From Cryptomeria japonica (Eukaryota > Streptophyta > Pinopsida > Cupressales > Cupressaceae), in NCBI RefSeq assembly GCF_030272615.1, contig NC_081409.1, positions 614,094,755 to 614,158,754 on the forward strand: a stretch of 64,000 nucleotides of DNA, given 5' to 3'. Shown here piece after piece: positions 23,236 through 35,447 of the stretch. The first letter of the stretch is position 1. Each line of letters starts with the position of its first letter. The position numbers and the translations under genes are program-made. The notes beneath the pieces were generated by a model, which was not told the origin of the DNA, made no database searches, and saw nothing but the letters and a program-made list of their open reading frames with translations.

Positions 23236-24047
23236 ACAAGATATAGGTATAATTTTGGAAGTCCACTCTGCATAGTCAATTTATCTGATGAATCCCATTT
23301 CTAGTAGTTTGTTTAATTCTTCTTTTACCAGAAGCACAACATGTGAATTCATCTTTCTTAGTTTATTCTTTACTGGCTTAGCTCCAAGAGTTATGGATAG
23401 GTGGTGCATGATCAAATTTGGATCTATCCTTGGCATATTATCATATAACCAAGAAAAATTGATTTAATTTTCTTTAAAGAACTTGGTGAAATTAAGTCAT
23501 TTTTGTTTTGTCAATGATTCAGCCAAGTGTATGGTCGTTGATGCCTCTTTAGTGTCGATGTTGATTGATTGAGTTTGTTCAATCAATATTGGTGATCTCT
23601 CCTGATAATGTTCTGAAAGAGTTTCAAATCTCTCATCCTTTAGTGCCTGAGAGAAGTTTTCACTATTGGATACACCCTTTCTTTTTACCTTTTTATGATG
23701 TAATACTGTCATTGAATGGTTTTCACCATTATATCAATTTTTTATTTTATTCATTTTTTAAATAATAGACTTGGAACTCCTCTAATCAAAAGTGTCATTA
23801 TGAGATTCACTGGTGGAGCATGTTTCTGGATTTATATAAGAGAGATAATGGACAATAGTAGTGTCATCTAGAAAAGGGGGATATTAAGCTGGTCCTTTTG
23901 TTCCCAATAACTGAGTTCGGGATGTACTAAGGTTAAGGAGTCGTTTGGTGGGTTAAGGTCTAAGGTCGTAAGGGTCATGATGGAAATATTGTTAAAACTT
24001 GCAATAACAAAGTTAAGGTCTATGATAACTCTCCTCTAGATCATCTT
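23235..24047 (-). pseudogene. Element D: Tat-type Ty3/gypsy remnant, RT start and linker (left part)
   Basis: The minus strand keeps IDYAEWTS and GFIR of the RT entry region near 23260-23330. It also keeps text homologous to the first 850 bp of element A, such as the shared ggtggtgcatgat stretch (23401-23413; gatggtgcatgat in A). The linker towards 24047 resembles the A linker. The sequence stops at the element E insertion (target copy CATCT at 24043-24047) and resumes at 37480. RT is truncated near 23235. Confidence 0.65.
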
Positions 24048-24845
24048 GTTAGGGATCCCACATATACTGAGAGGGGGGGGTGAATCAGTATCTAACCAGT
24101 AATAAGTATTTCTTAAGTTAAAAAATGCAGAACATAATATAACAGTGTACCAGTATGCAAGAAATAATGCAATAAACAAAATCAAGAATATCCACATGAA
24201 AAGTACACCATAACATAAGATGTTAACAAGGAAACTCGGTGTGGGAAAAACCTCAGTGGGATTTGTGACCCACGATATTCACTCATTGGCCAATAAGAGA
24301 ATATTACTTACAATAGGGGCCTACACATGCAGGAAGGCCAACTGCCTAGAGCTCACTATTCAATGGGAAGTCACATTGACTTACAATAAGGATTATACTA
24401 ATCCAATGACTTGTACTACTTTACAATAGCATCTTCAATGCTAGATTCAGTACCAGTTCCTACTCTATTCTTTACATATACCCTTGACCTATATTTCGGA
24501 CATTAGGTCTACCTAATATTTTCCTTTATGCTTTCACATCACTCTTGCAAATGTCTACAATGATCTTCTTTATATATAAGAGTCATTTTACAATTTTCCA
24601 AGTCGGCTTACAATAATAAAAAAATATTATATAACAAAAATCATGTCAACCTCTGTGCCGGTATACTTGTTTTCTTCTATGTCAGTGCTGGTGTAGAGTG
24701 ATCTACTAATGCCGGTGCACTATCTTGTTGGTGTAATGCAATGCTGGTATAATGTCTTGCCGGTGCCATAGGATTGCAAGGTTGCCATCAATGACAAAAC
24801 CTTCAATCACATACAATGTCTCATTGGAGTGTGCATATGCCAACA
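24048..24845 (-). repeat. Element E 3' LTR
   Basis: This 798-bp LTR starts tgttagggatccc and ends catatgccaaca on the plus strand. It has gccggtgc-type repeats in U3 and the tgtgggaaaaacctcagtgg block. The polypurine tract (minus-strand GCCAAAGGGGGAGAT) lies at 24846-24860, with a second copy at 25004-25018. Confidence 0.88.
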
Positions 24846-25063
24846 ATCTCCCCCTTTGGCATTGATGGCAACACTCATGAGAAATTTCAAAAAGTATCCA
24901 AAAATGTGTAGTCTAAAAATGTTATGAAAAAGAGTTTTACCAAAAATGTGAGAGCTCCCCCTGAGCATATGATTCCTATGTTTTGAATTTTCTCATCCCA
25001 CTACTCCCCCTTTGGCATCAATGACAAAGGTTGTCAAGATGTCAGTAGAGTTTGTAGTTTCAT

Positions 25064-27285
25064 TTATCCATATCCACAACCTTGTAGCTGGGTAGTTATT
25101 ATCTGAAAAAGATCTCCCAAAATCAAGTTTAGACTATCCATAAACTTCTTACTATCCTTTATTGTTGTCTCAGTTCTCTTCATTGTACCGGTGAGATGTT
25201 GCAGATGCTCTGTCGGTGTTTTGTTTCCCTGTGTTAATGCCTCAGAAATTTCCTTCCGCAGAGATGCTAAATAGTCCAATCTTGGACTTAGTTTAGATCT
25301 CAAATGTTTTGCCTTATTTATTATTCTTTCTTTCTCCCTTTCCAATTTGAGTAGTTCTTCCTCCAAATTTGCTATCTTCTCTTCAAAAACTGATAGTGTA
25401 TCAGGTGAGTTGACAAAGTTGTCTGCAAGTTTATTTATCTCATCCTGTGGCTTGCTTATTTTCTTGTCAATATCTACAGTCAAAAAGTTTGTTTTACATG
25501 TATCTTTATACAAATTTTTGTATTCTTTCAACAAATTACACAGTTCCGATAGAAGTGTGTCAAAATCTCTGTTACACTTCTTTATTTCCTCATCAAAGAA
25601 TTTCTATTTTTCAATTTCTACCTTATCCTTCACTGACACTTCCTTTATTTTCTCAATGTTTTTAGAGATATATTTACACAATGTATCCAATTATCCTAAA
25701 GAATATTTATTATCTATATTATAGTTGGGAGCTATTACCTTCAAAATTGGTATAGAATCATCAATTGCTTTGTAAGCCTATGAGCTGCAGTCAGTTATTT
25801 CCTTGATAGAATCAAGTAATACCTTGGTCACATTTGTTGATTTGAATGTTGAAGATGATCCAACAATCTAAGTACCGGTGGAAGTAACCATGCTTGTATT
25901 GACCTCTTGTAGGTCAGTTTGTGTCTGCATTTCTTTAAGCACTAGTTTTCCTACTTCACTAGTTACTTGTGGCACTGTTTTCTTATGTACCTGTTCCGGT
26001 TGATGTTGTTCCAGAGCCCTTAGCTTTGTTGGTTTCTCTATATGTTGTGTAGTCTTAGTTTGTGACCCAGTCTCTACCTTTTACTCTGTATCTTTTGCTG
26101 GTTTCTCTCTTTCCCCTGCTACCGGAGGCTCATTAGCCATATTTGACTTATTAGTTGTATCTTTGTCTACTATTATGTTGATCTTCTGAGTATCAACATT
26201 CACAGTATATAGGACTTCAGAATTAGGATTGTTATCCTCTAAATCCATACTTTCTACTACCGGTTGATCTTAAGTAGTTTTTATTTTCACCAGTGGGGGT
26301 AGGTTGTCTTTAACTTTGATGCTTGGTGGTCCACCAACTTTGCCTTTTCCCTTGTCTCTATCTTTCTGATATACCTTTATAGGTTTAGGGTTCCTATACT
26401 CTTCTTGTTTTTCTTTGTCAACCAGGAATATATCCCATCCATCTTTTGTTTCCTCTGTCACTTCATTAACTCTTCCCGCCATTAGTGAAATATGCCGGTG
26501 TGCAGTAGAGAATACTGACCAGTTTGCTTGAGCAATCAAATCATCAATTTCCTTTGGAGAGTTTACCGGATATATAGCAAGTAGTTCTCAATATTTATTT
26601 TCTTATCTAATTCTATCACTACTTGCCTTTTGGCCTCAAGTCTTTTGAATAAATCATCAGGAATTTCATTTGCTACTTCCATAAAAAATTTCTTGTACAT
26701 GTCCATATGCAATATAACACTATTCTCAACTTGCTCTTTCTCATCAGCAGTTAGAGTGTCATAAATTTTCTCTATGTTCTTCAGTTTTCCTTCCTCTATG
26801 ATTTCATTTAGTAGTACATCAAGAGGTGCCAAGTCTCTGTTCATCCTTTTCTTCTTCTTAGGTGTCAGCTTCTTCTTTGGTGTGGCCTTTCTAACTAGAG
26901 ATCTCACTACTTGTTGCTTTTGCCTTGTTCTTCTCGGTGAAGGTGTGGTTGCCGATGAGGGATCTCTTTTTCTTACAACTCTTTTAAAAGTTGCTGGCAT
27001 GTCACCTTCTAAAGAAGTACCTACCGGTGATAGGTGAGTTTCAAGTTGTGGAGCTGCCAACTCATCCTCTATTATGCCAGTTTTCTTTAATACATCTTCC
27101 TTAATGGCTTGTGCTTGTCTGGACCCTTTCCTTACAAATGCCTCAACCTTATTTACTCTTTTCTTTGATTGTATTTGGCTTTCTATAGTCTTAGAACTAC
27201 CAAATACTTCTTCCTTAGGTTCATTTGGGGCTTCTAGAAGTGCTTTAGCATATGTTTCAACTATGTGGTCATCTATTTCATAGCC
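25064..27285 (-). pseudogene. Family N ORF2 in element E, C-terminal two thirds
   Basis: This continues ORF2 after the F insertion: MGYEIDDHIVETYAKALLEAP, the basic RRTRQKQ / TPKKKLTPKKKKR segment, FFMEVANEIPDDLFKRLE, KGKGKVGGPPSIK, and the C-terminal coiled coil ending LQGCGYG with TAA at 25064. A one-base deletion near 26590 shifts the frame and several stops follow. This copy extends four residues past the point where C and I stop. The break with the N-terminal part falls exactly at the CATCT target duplication of F. Confidence 0.8.
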
Positions 27286-27290
27286 CATCT

Positions 27291-27797
27291 TGATGCAGAG
27301 TGCACACAACAGGAAGTGTCAAATGGACTCACAGTCTCTCAGACTCAAAATGTGACTATTCCAGGTTAGTCTAGCTTACCCACACTTGGAAAGGAAGTGT
27401 AAGACCACCCTCACACAACCTTAAGACCTATCCAAGGCCAAACCCAATTCCTTATGGGTTACTCAACTTTGACACAAAAGTTGCTGCAGAGACTCAACCC
27501 CCTAATGAGACTCAATTATGGAAAATGACTCAAATGTATTGTCTGATCTAAAATATTAGTAGGGACACCTTCTAGGACCCTAACCAACCAAGAAACAACC
27601 ATTGGTTTGACTCCCCAAACCCTACAATGCCAACTTCACTTTTTAGGCCTACTAGGCTACTAGGTCTCACAACTGGAAACTGGGTAACAAAGGACTGATT
27701 TCCCAAACAACTTGCTGCTGTTTTAACTGATTTGGGACCTCTTCAAGGTGACAACACAACTCCCAAAAGGGCAGAGCCTCAATCCACTCCTGCACCA
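27291..27797 (-). repeat. Element F 3' LTR
   Basis: This 507-bp LTR on the plus strand starts tgatgcagagtgcacac and ends cactcctgcacca. It is close to identical with the right LTR apart from scattered substitutions and two extra bases. Confidence 0.93.
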
Positions 27798-28932
27798 CCA
27801 AACCCTATATGGCTCACAGGCCTAATTGGTCAGACTAGGCATGGAACACAAGCATAAAGTCTAATGATGGGTACATAAGACTAGGATAGTGATTTCAGAA
27901 GGTGTATTAACCTTTATAAAACAAGATTCAATGGTTTTTATAACCTTTTGGGCTGCTGTCCCTAACAGTTACCTCCATATACCGATCTACTGGTTGAATA
28001 TATGAGGATATTCAACCTACAATCTGATCATAGAACCTTGAAGATGACCTTTCCAGATCTTGAGAATTTGGAAACATAAAATAAATGTGGACACCTTTCA
28101 AATCCCAAAGGGGTGTGAGTTAATTCCTCTGGGAATGCAAGATAATGCCCATTTAGTGCCAGAACCCTTAAAACCCTTATTTTCTACAACAGGTTTAGAA
28201 AAAAATCAATAACTTTCACAATACAACTCCAAATTCGCTCAGATTAGACTCATTTGAAAGGTATCTCATGTGTCTATGAAATTATGGGCATTTTTTTTGA
28301 TTTTACAGTCCGTACAAATCCGTACAATCACGTTTTTGCTCAGAAAACTGGTTTTTATTCAGAATTTTCAAGTGTAGTCTTCATACAAACTTCTCCAAAC
28401 TCTTCCAACCCCTTGGGCATCGATGTGAGGGCCTAAATAGGAATCCTCTATCAGTTTAAACTAAATTGAGGGGGTTGGGACAGTTAGAACCAACATTTAA
28501 CAACTTTTCAAAAAAGTTGTCAAAGTTGCTAAATGTTGTCAAAGCAACTTTTTCATTTTTTGCATTTTTTGCATTTTAAGACTCCAAAATGATTTCAGAC
28601 TTCTAAATGGTTCCAACATGTCTAAAATTACTAATAAACATTAGAAATCTACCTCCTAATTCCAAAACTCATTAATATGAGAAAATGCCCTATTGGACCT
28701 AGAAGGATCCTAGTGGACTAAGGCTAACTCTAGGTTTATAGAATGACCTTAGAGTTCCTTGACCACACAAAAAGGATCAATTACACCTATGGATGATTGA
28801 TATTCATCTTTATTACATCATGCAAACTGAAAACAAAAAACTTGAAAGGAAAAAAAAATCATGTTCATGTCTAGGTGCCCTGCACCATGCTCCATAGGTT
28901 CAAAAGAACTCAAATCCCTTGAGTTGGAATGC
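27798..28932 (-). other. Element F 3' non-coding region
   Basis: This lies between the chromodomain stop and the 3' LTR. There is no coding domain. It holds a local palindromic stretch around 28505-28545 where caactttt/aaaagttg units repeat (acaacttttcaaaaaagttg). Confidence 0.55.
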
Positions 28933-29668
28933 TCTCAAACTGAAACCCTGCCTTTTCAATGGCCTCCTTAGTCATCCATGTGGCTTCCTCCATGGGTTGG
29001 TGTTTCCATTTGACCAAGTATTCATAATACACTTTCCTCCTTGTATGTTTGATCACCCACTTGTCAAGAATGCTCTCAATCTCTAACATGGATGGATGGG
29101 ATATCTTCTTGAGTGACCCATGTTGCTAGAAATTTGATTCACTTGCAACAAAAACATCATCTATAGATCCTTTATAAGGATACAAGTCAGCAACATTAAA
29201 AATAGGTGACAAACCAATAGAAGAAGGTAAGTCCACTTTGTAGGCATTGTTGCCATGCTTCTTGAGGATCTTGCAAGGACCAAGCTTCTTCATCAGCAAC
29301 TTAGTATATTTCTCCTTAGGTAACCTCTCCTTTTTCAAATGTACCATCACTAGATCACCCACTTTGAATTGCAAATCTCTTCTCTTCTTATCTGCTGCTA
29401 CCTTATACTTTTCTGTGGTATGGTGCAGCCGGTTCTTAACTTGATCATGCACATCCTTCATTACCTTTGTAAAATATTCAACCAAAGCACTCTTCTTCTC
29501 CAAATGACTAACATCTCTAAGTTCCATTATCCCTCTAGGGTGTACACCATAAACAACTTGAAAAGGTGTCATACATGTCATCTTGTTAATGGAATCATTG
29601 TAAGAAAATTCAGCTTGTGCCAAGATAGAATCCCAACTTGAATCATATTCTTGTGTTAGGCATCTCAA
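28933..29668 (-). pseudogene. Element F integrase C-terminus and chromodomain
   Basis: The segment opens with SWDSILAQAEFSYNDSIN and MTPFQVVYG, the end of the integrase core. It continues through KFKVGDLVMVHL-like text (LQFKVGDLVMVHLKKERLP) and LGPCKILKKHGNNAYKVDLP, typical of the chromovirus GPY/F region. After one TAG near 29126 the same frame encodes a chromodomain: ESILDKWVIKHTRRKVYY, EYLVKWK, EEATWM. Chromodomains steer integration by binding modified histones. The two aromatic/tryptophan positions (YLVKWK, ATW) are kept. The frame ends near 28933. Confidence 0.85.
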
Positions 29669-29992
29669 GAGGTTTCCAAGTGACCTATTGATAACTTCAG
29701 TCTGTCCATCTGATTGAGGGTGATATGCTGAAGATAAGGCAACATTGGTGCCAAGCTTTTTCTATAAGGTCCTCCAAAAGTGACCTATAAACTTAGGATC
29801 CCTATCTAATATGATTGACATAGGTAATCCATGAAGTCTAACTACCTCTTTAAAGAATAAACCTGCAACATGTGAAGCATCATGAGTGGTTTTGCAAGGA
29901 ATAAATTGAGCCATCTTGGAAAATCTGTCCACAACCACATACACACTGTCATAACCAGATTTGGTTCTTGGAAGACCAAGCATAGAGTCCAT
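29669..29992 (-). pseudogene. Element F integrase catalytic core
   Basis: From 29992 it reads [33 protein letters not shown] and [18 protein letters not shown]. These carry the first two acidic residues of the DDE triad (D in MDS, D in LDRDPKF). One stop near 29762 interrupts it before YHPQSDGQTEVINR, which holds the final glutamate. The segment is in a different frame from RT, so a frameshift lies near 29993-30060. Integrase would insert the cDNA into the host chromosome. Confidence 0.85.
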
Positions 29993-30012
29993 ACTTACTA
30001 AATCCCATGGCT

Positions 30013-31893
30013 TTAAAGGGATAGGTAATGGTTATATAATCCTGCATTAGATGTTTGGCCCTTGGCCCTTTGACAAATAAAACAAGTCTCAACAAACTTT
30101 CTTACATCAGTTTGAAGTTTAGGCCAATAATAAAATCTTCTTACCAACTCCAATGTTTTACCTATCCCAAAGTGACCTGCTAGACTCCCACAATGCTTTT
30201 CCTTGATTATATTCTCCCTTACTGACCCTTTAGGTACACAAAGAAAACTACCTTTGAACAAAAATCCATCTTGTATCAGAAACTCAGAAAAATCAGTATG
30301 ATACCTTGCTGTCCTATCCATGCATACCTTATAGATTTCCATGAAATCATCATCTGTAGCATACATGTCCTTTATTGTGTGTATACCTGCACTTTCCAAT
30401 TGAACTTCTTGGATGGTTAAACTCCTCCTTCTTAAAGCATCAACAACCTTGTTAGCAACACATTTCTTATGTTTTATGGTAAAAGTATAAGATTGCAAGA
30501 ATTCCATCCATTTAACATGTCTATGATGAAGTTTCTCCTGCCTATTTAGAAAACTCAAAGCATGATTATCTGTGAACACAATAAATTCCTTAGGGAGTAG
30601 GTAGTGCCTCCATTTTCTCAAGGCTTGGACCATAGCATAGAGTTCAAGGTCATAGGTAGAGTACTTTTGTTTAGCCTCATTCAACTTTTCACTAAAGAAG
30701 GCTACTGGCCTCCCTTCTTGGCTTAGGACTCCTCCAATAGCCCTATTGCTAGCATCACATTCTACCACAAAAACTTTATGAAAATCTAGAAGTACAAGGG
30801 TGGGAAGTGCTGCAATATTCCTTTTCAACGTCTCAAATGACCTACTGGCTTCATTGGTCCATACAAACACACATTTCCTTCCACCTTTTATGGTATCTAT
30901 GAGTGGAGCACAAATTCCACTAAAGTTTCTAATGAACTTTCTATAGAAACTACACAAGCCATGAAAACTTTTTACCTCAGTTGCATTGGTAGGTACTGGC
31001 CAACTAAGGATGGCTTCAACTTTGGATGGATCCATTTTCAAATTTCCTTTTGAGATGACAAATCCTAGGAAAACCAACTCTTCTTGCCTTAATGAACACT
31101 TCTCAAGGTTGATTTTCAGCTGCTCTTCATGGATTTTCTTGAGGACCATGTTTAGGTGTTTGAGGTGCTCTTCCTTACTACTGCTAAACACCAAAATATC
31201 ATCCATGTATACTACAACAAACTTGTTAATGAAAGGTGCTAGGACTTCATTCATCAAGTGCATAAAAGTGCTAGGAGCATTAGATAAACCAAAAGGCATT
31301 ACAACCCACTCAAACAAACCTTCATTGGTCTTGAAAGCTGTTTTCCATTCATCTCCTTGTTTGATCCTTATCTGATGGTATTTGCTTTTGAGGTCAATCT
31401 TTGAGTAGTACCTAGCTCCTCCTAAACAATCCATGAGATCTTCCAATCTAGGTATAGGAAACCAGTATCTGATGGTTATCTTGTTGATTTCTCTAGAGTC
31501 AACACATAATCTCCAAGTTCCTTCTTTCTTAGGTGCAAGGACTACTGGTATAGCACAGGGACTAACACTCTTCCTTATGAAACCCTTCTCCAACAATTCT
31601 TGAATCTGCCTTGCTATTTCTGCATTTTGTTCAGGGGTGAGTTTGTAAGTAGCCTTATTAGGCAAAGTGGCTCCTGGGATCAGATCTATACAATGACTGA
31701 TCATCCTTTCAGGGGGTAAGGTATCATTGGTACCTTCTACAACAATTCCTTTATACTGATTCAATAGATCAACAATCTCCTTGGGGCCTACATTCTTCAA
31801 CAAATTCTGATTTTTCTCTTGCTTGGGTATGCTGTCCTTAGGCTTCACCACAATAGCAAAACACATGGTCTGGTCCTCCTTTAGGCCTTTCAT
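30013..31893 (-). CDS. Element F reverse transcriptase, RNase H and integrase zinc domain (626 codons open)
   Basis: This is an uninterrupted stretch of 626 codons. RT (about residues 90-280) has [43 protein letters not shown] and the catalytic [10 protein letters not shown] (D231, D232). RNase H (about 370-490) has [13 protein letters not shown] (D380), YDLELYA (E417) and FTDNHAL (D442). The integrase HHCC zinc finger follows, with H567, H574, C604 and C607 (CFICQRAKG). It is part of a Gag-Pol polyprotein and shares the gag frame, as in chromoviruses with a single fused ORF. The ATG at 31893 is internal to the polyprotein. All visible catalytic residues are intact, though downstream lesions disable integrase. 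Confidence 0.9.
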   Translation of the reverse strand: MKGLKEDQTMCFAIVVKPKDSIPKQEKNQNLLKNVGPKEIVDLLNQYKGIVVEGTNDTLPPERMISHCIDLIPGATLPNKATYKLTPEQNAEIARQIQELLEKGFIRKSVSPCAIPVVLAPKKEGTWRLCVDSREINKITIRYWFPIPRLEDLMDCLGGARYYSKIDLKSKYHQIRIKQGDEWKTAFKTNEGLFEWVVMPFGLSNAPSTFMHLMNEVLAPFINKFVVVYMDDILVFSSSKEEHLKHLNMVLKKIHEEQLKINLEKCSLRQEELVFLGFVISKGNLKMDPSKVEAILSWPVPTNATEVKSFHGLCSFYRKFIRNFSGICAPLIDTIKGGRKCVFVWTNEASRSFETLKRNIAALPTLVLLDFHKVFVVECDASNRAIGGVLSQEGRPVAFFSEKLNEAKQKYSTYDLELYAMVQALRKWRHYLLPKEFIVFTDNHALSFLNRQEKLHHRHVKWMEFLQSYTFTIKHKKCVANKVVDALRRRSLTIQEVQLESAGIHTIKDMYATDDDFMEIYKVCMDRTARYHTDFSEFLIQDGFLFKGSFLCVPKGSVRENIIKEKHCGSLAGHFGIGKTLELVRRFYYWPKLQTDVRKFVETCFICQRAKGQTSNAGLYNHYLSL

Positions 31894-31941
31894 GAACTCC
31901 TTCTATCCAACCAACATCACACTGCCAGTCGATTTCTTTTC

Positions 31942-32472
31942 CTATCCATCAGTCGATAAGGAAGTCATTGTGAAATTTTCACCATTCTTCTTAATGTGAG
32001 ACACATTCTTCTTGCCATCATGTTGTGCACTCGTGTCATACTGCCAAGGTCTCCCTAGAAGAATATGGCAGACATCCATAGTCACTACTTCACACAAAAC
32101 TTTGTCTTCATAACCACCGATTGAAAAACTGACCCAACATTGCTCATCAACTAATGTTTGCTGCTCCTTTTTCAACCATGATACTTTATAAGGGTTAGGA
32201 TGAGGTATTTTCTTCAATCCTAACTTCTCAATCATCTCAGTAGAAGCCAAGTTCTTAGTAGAACCAGAATCAACTATTACCTTGCATACTTTACCATTCA
32301 CCAAACATTTGGTTCGGAACAAAGACTTTCTTTGTGGTGGCTCCTTATTGATTGATGCCAAAAGTGTTCTATTGAACATAATACATTCTCCATTTACTGG
32401 ATCAGCAAGTCTTGATGAGGTGGTGTGATATGATGTGGTACTTTGATGGTCATCATCTTGGGCTAGCTGCAC
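31942..32472 (-). pseudogene. Element F aspartic protease
   Basis: VCKVIVDSGSTKNLAS holds the retropepsin DSG triad (about residues 68-70). LGLKKIPHPNPYKVSWL follows, then HILLGRPWQYD, the C-terminal protease signature of plant chromoviruses. The frame is the same as gag and RT, with stops on each side. In the element this enzyme matures the polyprotein. Confidence 0.88.
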
Positions 32473-33549
32473 CCTTCTTTCTCCTTGCTGGCCTGAACAA
32501 TTGCTTGCTTTCTCAGGACACCTAAATGACTAGTGACCTACTTGGTTACATGAAAAACATCTCCCAGTGAATACATTAGGGCCTCTACCTCCAAATCTGC
32601 CCCTTCCATTGCCTCTTCCACCTTTAGGATTGCTTCTATAACTAGAATCTTTCTCAACATCTTACTGGCTGCTCTCACCTTGAGGTCTTGATGATGAACT
32701 TCTGCCTTGAAATCTGCCTCTGCCCCTAAAGTTCTGATTACCTCTGCCACCCCTGTTGCTTTGCTCACCTCTCTTTCTTTGTTTTTCTTCTATTTTCAAT
32801 GCCATTTGATGACAACTTTGGACTGATTCAGGGTTAAACAGGCTTAACTCATCTTGAATACTATATTTCAATCCATTCAAGTACCTAGCCAACTTCTGAT
32901 TTTTAGTTTCAGATATTTTAGTTTTCAAGGTAAGTTTGTGAAATTCCTCTGTATAGGTATTGACATCCATATCTTTTTGTTTCAGGTTATGTAGCTTCTT
33001 ATGGAGGGCAACTTCATAGTCTTCTGGTACAAATTGCTTCTTTATCTCAGCCAACATCCTCTTCCATGTGGTGATGGGTGCCTTGTTGTTCTCAACCCTC
33101 TCATTCTGCAGGAAGTTCCACCAACTCAATGCTGGACCCTTCATCTTTGATTTGGCTATCTTCACCTTTGAACTCTCAAGTGTATCATCACACTCAAAGT
33201 AGTTTTCAAGGGCTTCCACCCAATCCATGCATTCTTCCACATTCATCTTTCCCATGAAAATAGGGACATCTGGTTTGCTATCCTTTCTTCCTACTCTTTC
33301 AAGAGCCTCCAAGAAATGTCTTTGGTCTGCTGGTATGTTCAACCTCTCCAACCGAGATACAATTATCTCTTCTTCTTCTTCCTCATACTCCTCTTCTTCC
33401 CTTCTTCCTTCTTGTCTTTGCTTGAGTCTCTCCAACTCCATCTCCATCTTCTTTCTCTTTGCAAGGTGCTCCTTGAGCATTTTGGCTAACTCCTTATTGG
33501 TAACGTTTTGAGGGAATTCATCCCCATCATTGCCTTCATTTTTTGACAT
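32473..33549 (-). pseudogene. Element F gag
   Basis: The start is the ATG at 33549 (MSKNEGNDGDEF), 38 bp after the primer site. A lysine/glutamate-rich coil and an acidic run precede the retrotransposon-gag domain (about residues 95-230: KPDVPIFMGKMNVEECMDW, ALSWWNFLQ, WKRMLAEIKKQFVP, LNGLKYSIQDEL). An arginine/glycine-rich tail follows (RGGRGNQNFRGRGRFQGR). After a stop near 32660 the frame goes on to a knuckle, CFSCNQVGH-stop-SFRC (32530-32570). Two stops make it non-functional as it stands. Confidence 0.88.
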
Positions 33550-33575
33550 CTTCCACCACCTGGGATCTTAGTAGT

Positions 33576-33587
33576 GCTCTGATACCA
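33576..33587 (-). promoter_or_regulatory. Element F primer-binding site (initiator-Met type)
   Basis: The sense strand reads TGGTATCAGAGC, two bases after the LTR end. Confidence 0.9.
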
Positions 33588-33589
33588 CT

Positions 33590-34094
33590 TGATGCAGAGT
33601 GCACACAATAGGAAGTGTCAAATGGACTCACAGTCTCTCAGACTCAAAAGGTGACTATTCCATCTTAGTCTACCTTACCCACACTTGGAAAGGAAGTGTA
33701 AGACCACCCTCACACAACCTTAAGACCTATCCAAGGCCAAACCCAATCCCTTATGGGTTACTCAACTTTGACACAAAAGTTGTTGCAGAGACTCAACCCC
33801 CTAATGAGACTCAATTAGGGAATGACTCAAATCTACTATCTGATCTAAAACAGCAGTAGGGACACCATCTAGGACCCTAACCAACCAAGAAACAACCACT
33901 AGTTTGACTCCCCAAACCCTACAATTCCAACTTCACTTTTTAGGCCTACTAGGCTACTAGGTCTCACAACTGGAAACCAGGTAACAAAGGACTGATTTCC
34001 CAAACAACTTGCTACTATTTTGACTGATTTGGGACCTCTTCAAGGTGACAACACAACTCCCAAAAGGGAAGAGCCTCAATCCACTCCTGCACCA
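33590..34094 (-). repeat. Element F 5' LTR
   Basis: This 505-bp LTR is paired with 27291-27797. It starts tgatgcagagtg and ends ctgcacca on the plus strand, followed by the target copy CATCT and the resumed ORF2 of element E. Confidence 0.93.
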
Positions 34095-34099
34095 CATCT

Positions 34100-35144
34100 C
34101 GGTTACCCAAATTGTCCTTGGGATGACCACTTCCATCCAGATTTCATCTTTCTTAATAACAAAGCATATATCATCTTTGTATTTGTCTACTATTTTCTGA
34201 GATAACTTTATTCTTTTCTTCATTTTGGTTTTTAATGTTTGGAAAAATTCATGAATATTGTTCTCCTTGTTCTCACCCATGTTATTGAATAGTTCAGTCA
34301 ATTGTTTTCCTACCGGTATGTCATATCCAAGTTCTTTATAACCTATACCGGGAACCTATTTTGTTATGTTTAGCATTAGGCATACTAACAGATTTCCAAA
34401 TCTGAAAGTTCATTTCTTGTCCTTCTTGATCTTTCCAAGGTTGTCAATTAGTTCATCCTTTAACCATTCACATATGTCAATTTTTGCATTGTCTGTTACC
34501 ATATCATAAGCACTCTTAATGCATAAACTTGAAATTGAATTGAGTCTATTAGCAAGAGTGGCTTTATAACCTAATATCATACTGATGAATCTCACATTGA
34601 TATCTTTTACATCATTAACCCTTAGAGACCTCTTATCGAATGTTGCACCAATTAGTTTTGTAACTAGGTCATTGGGAACCTTCTTGGTTTTATCTGGTCT
34701 CTTGTTGTTGGTCGATAACCCTGTGACAACTTTCACAACTTCCTTGGTGATCTTATGGATTGCATCTAACCAGAAAAATTCTCCATGCACTCTACTTAAA
34801 ACTATTCTAATCACATCCTTAGGAAATTCAGGAATGCTAAGGGTTTCTGTAAATCCTAGGGTTTCAATAATCTTGTGTTCATCTTTAACATTGTCGGTAT
34901 CATCACATATCACGATTTTATACATGGTTTTGATTTCTTCATCTCCTAACTCTTCAATGTTGTAGTGGATGTACATTCTGGGGTCTTCAACATATACAAC
35001 TCCCTTAGGAATTTGGGAAAAAACACCTAAGGTATCATCCTTCTTTGCTATCTCGTGAACTAACTGAAATACGGGCCTAGGTCTTTTTATTACTTCAACA
35101 ATAGTAGGGTTTTCTATGTATTCAATTGCATAGGTGGATGTCAT
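34100..35144 (-). pseudogene. Family N ORF2 in element E, N-terminal third
   Basis: From the ATG at 35144 it reads MTSTYAIEYIENPTIVEVIK, KGVVYVEDPRMYIHYN and SLRVNDVKDINVRFISMILG. A private TGA occurs near 34409. The family-wide TAG follows LHITK-like text near 34360, then MTELFNNMGENKENNIHEFF. It ends at WVTEM, where the chromovirus is inserted, and resumes at 27285. Confidence 0.8.
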
Positions 35145-35282
35145 GATTAAATACCTTTTACTACCTTGGGTGGATGATTGTTTGGAGTGTGCTTTCTTTT
35201 TTCTTGAAATGCCTCAGCTCAGAATCTTCGCGCTCTCTGAAAATTTGAAATCACGGTGAAATGAAATGGAGCCAAAACCTTA

Positions 35283-35290
35283 CTTTTATA
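35283..35290 (-). promoter_or_regulatory. TATA box candidate upstream of ORF2 in element E
   Basis: TATAAAAG on the minus strand lies 139 bp before the ORF2 ATG, the same position as in C. The hairpin GTTAAGT-GAAT-ACTTAAC precedes it. Confidence 0.5.
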
Positions 35291-35447
35291 ATGTCTTTTT
35301 CGCCATCTACCACATTAATTGCATGCCAGTTAAGTATTCACTTAACATTGTCTGCCAGTAATAGGTAATTTACAACTCCTTATCTCTAACTGAGGGAATA
35401 ATTAGCACGTGTCATTAGATTGCCAAACCCTCAAGGAAATTTTCTTC

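Larger units (their letters stand above)
27291..34094 (-). mobile_element. Element F: Ty3/gypsy chromovirus, complete but with stops
   Basis: It is bounded by CATCT on both sides (27286-27290 and 34095-34099) and interrupts ORF2 of element E. On the minus strand it has a 5' LTR (33590-34094), initiator-Met-type primer site, gag with knuckle, protease, RT, RNase H, integrase, chromodomain, about 1.1 kb of 3' non-coding DNA and a 3' LTR (27291-27797). My hand alignment of the LTRs gives about 24 substitutions and one 2-bp gap over 505 bp, roughly 95% identity. It is the best preserved element here, with one frameshift and a handful of stops. Confidence 0.92.

Noticed and set aside
27286-27290. 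E and F sharing the pentamer CATCT as proof of common target choice
   Set aside because: The two sites lie in unrelated sequence and a 5-bp match can be chance; E's right copy is CGTCT.
30986-31375. Plus-strand open frame within the chromovirus RT
   Set aside because: Antisense shadow of conserved RT motifs; no independent support.
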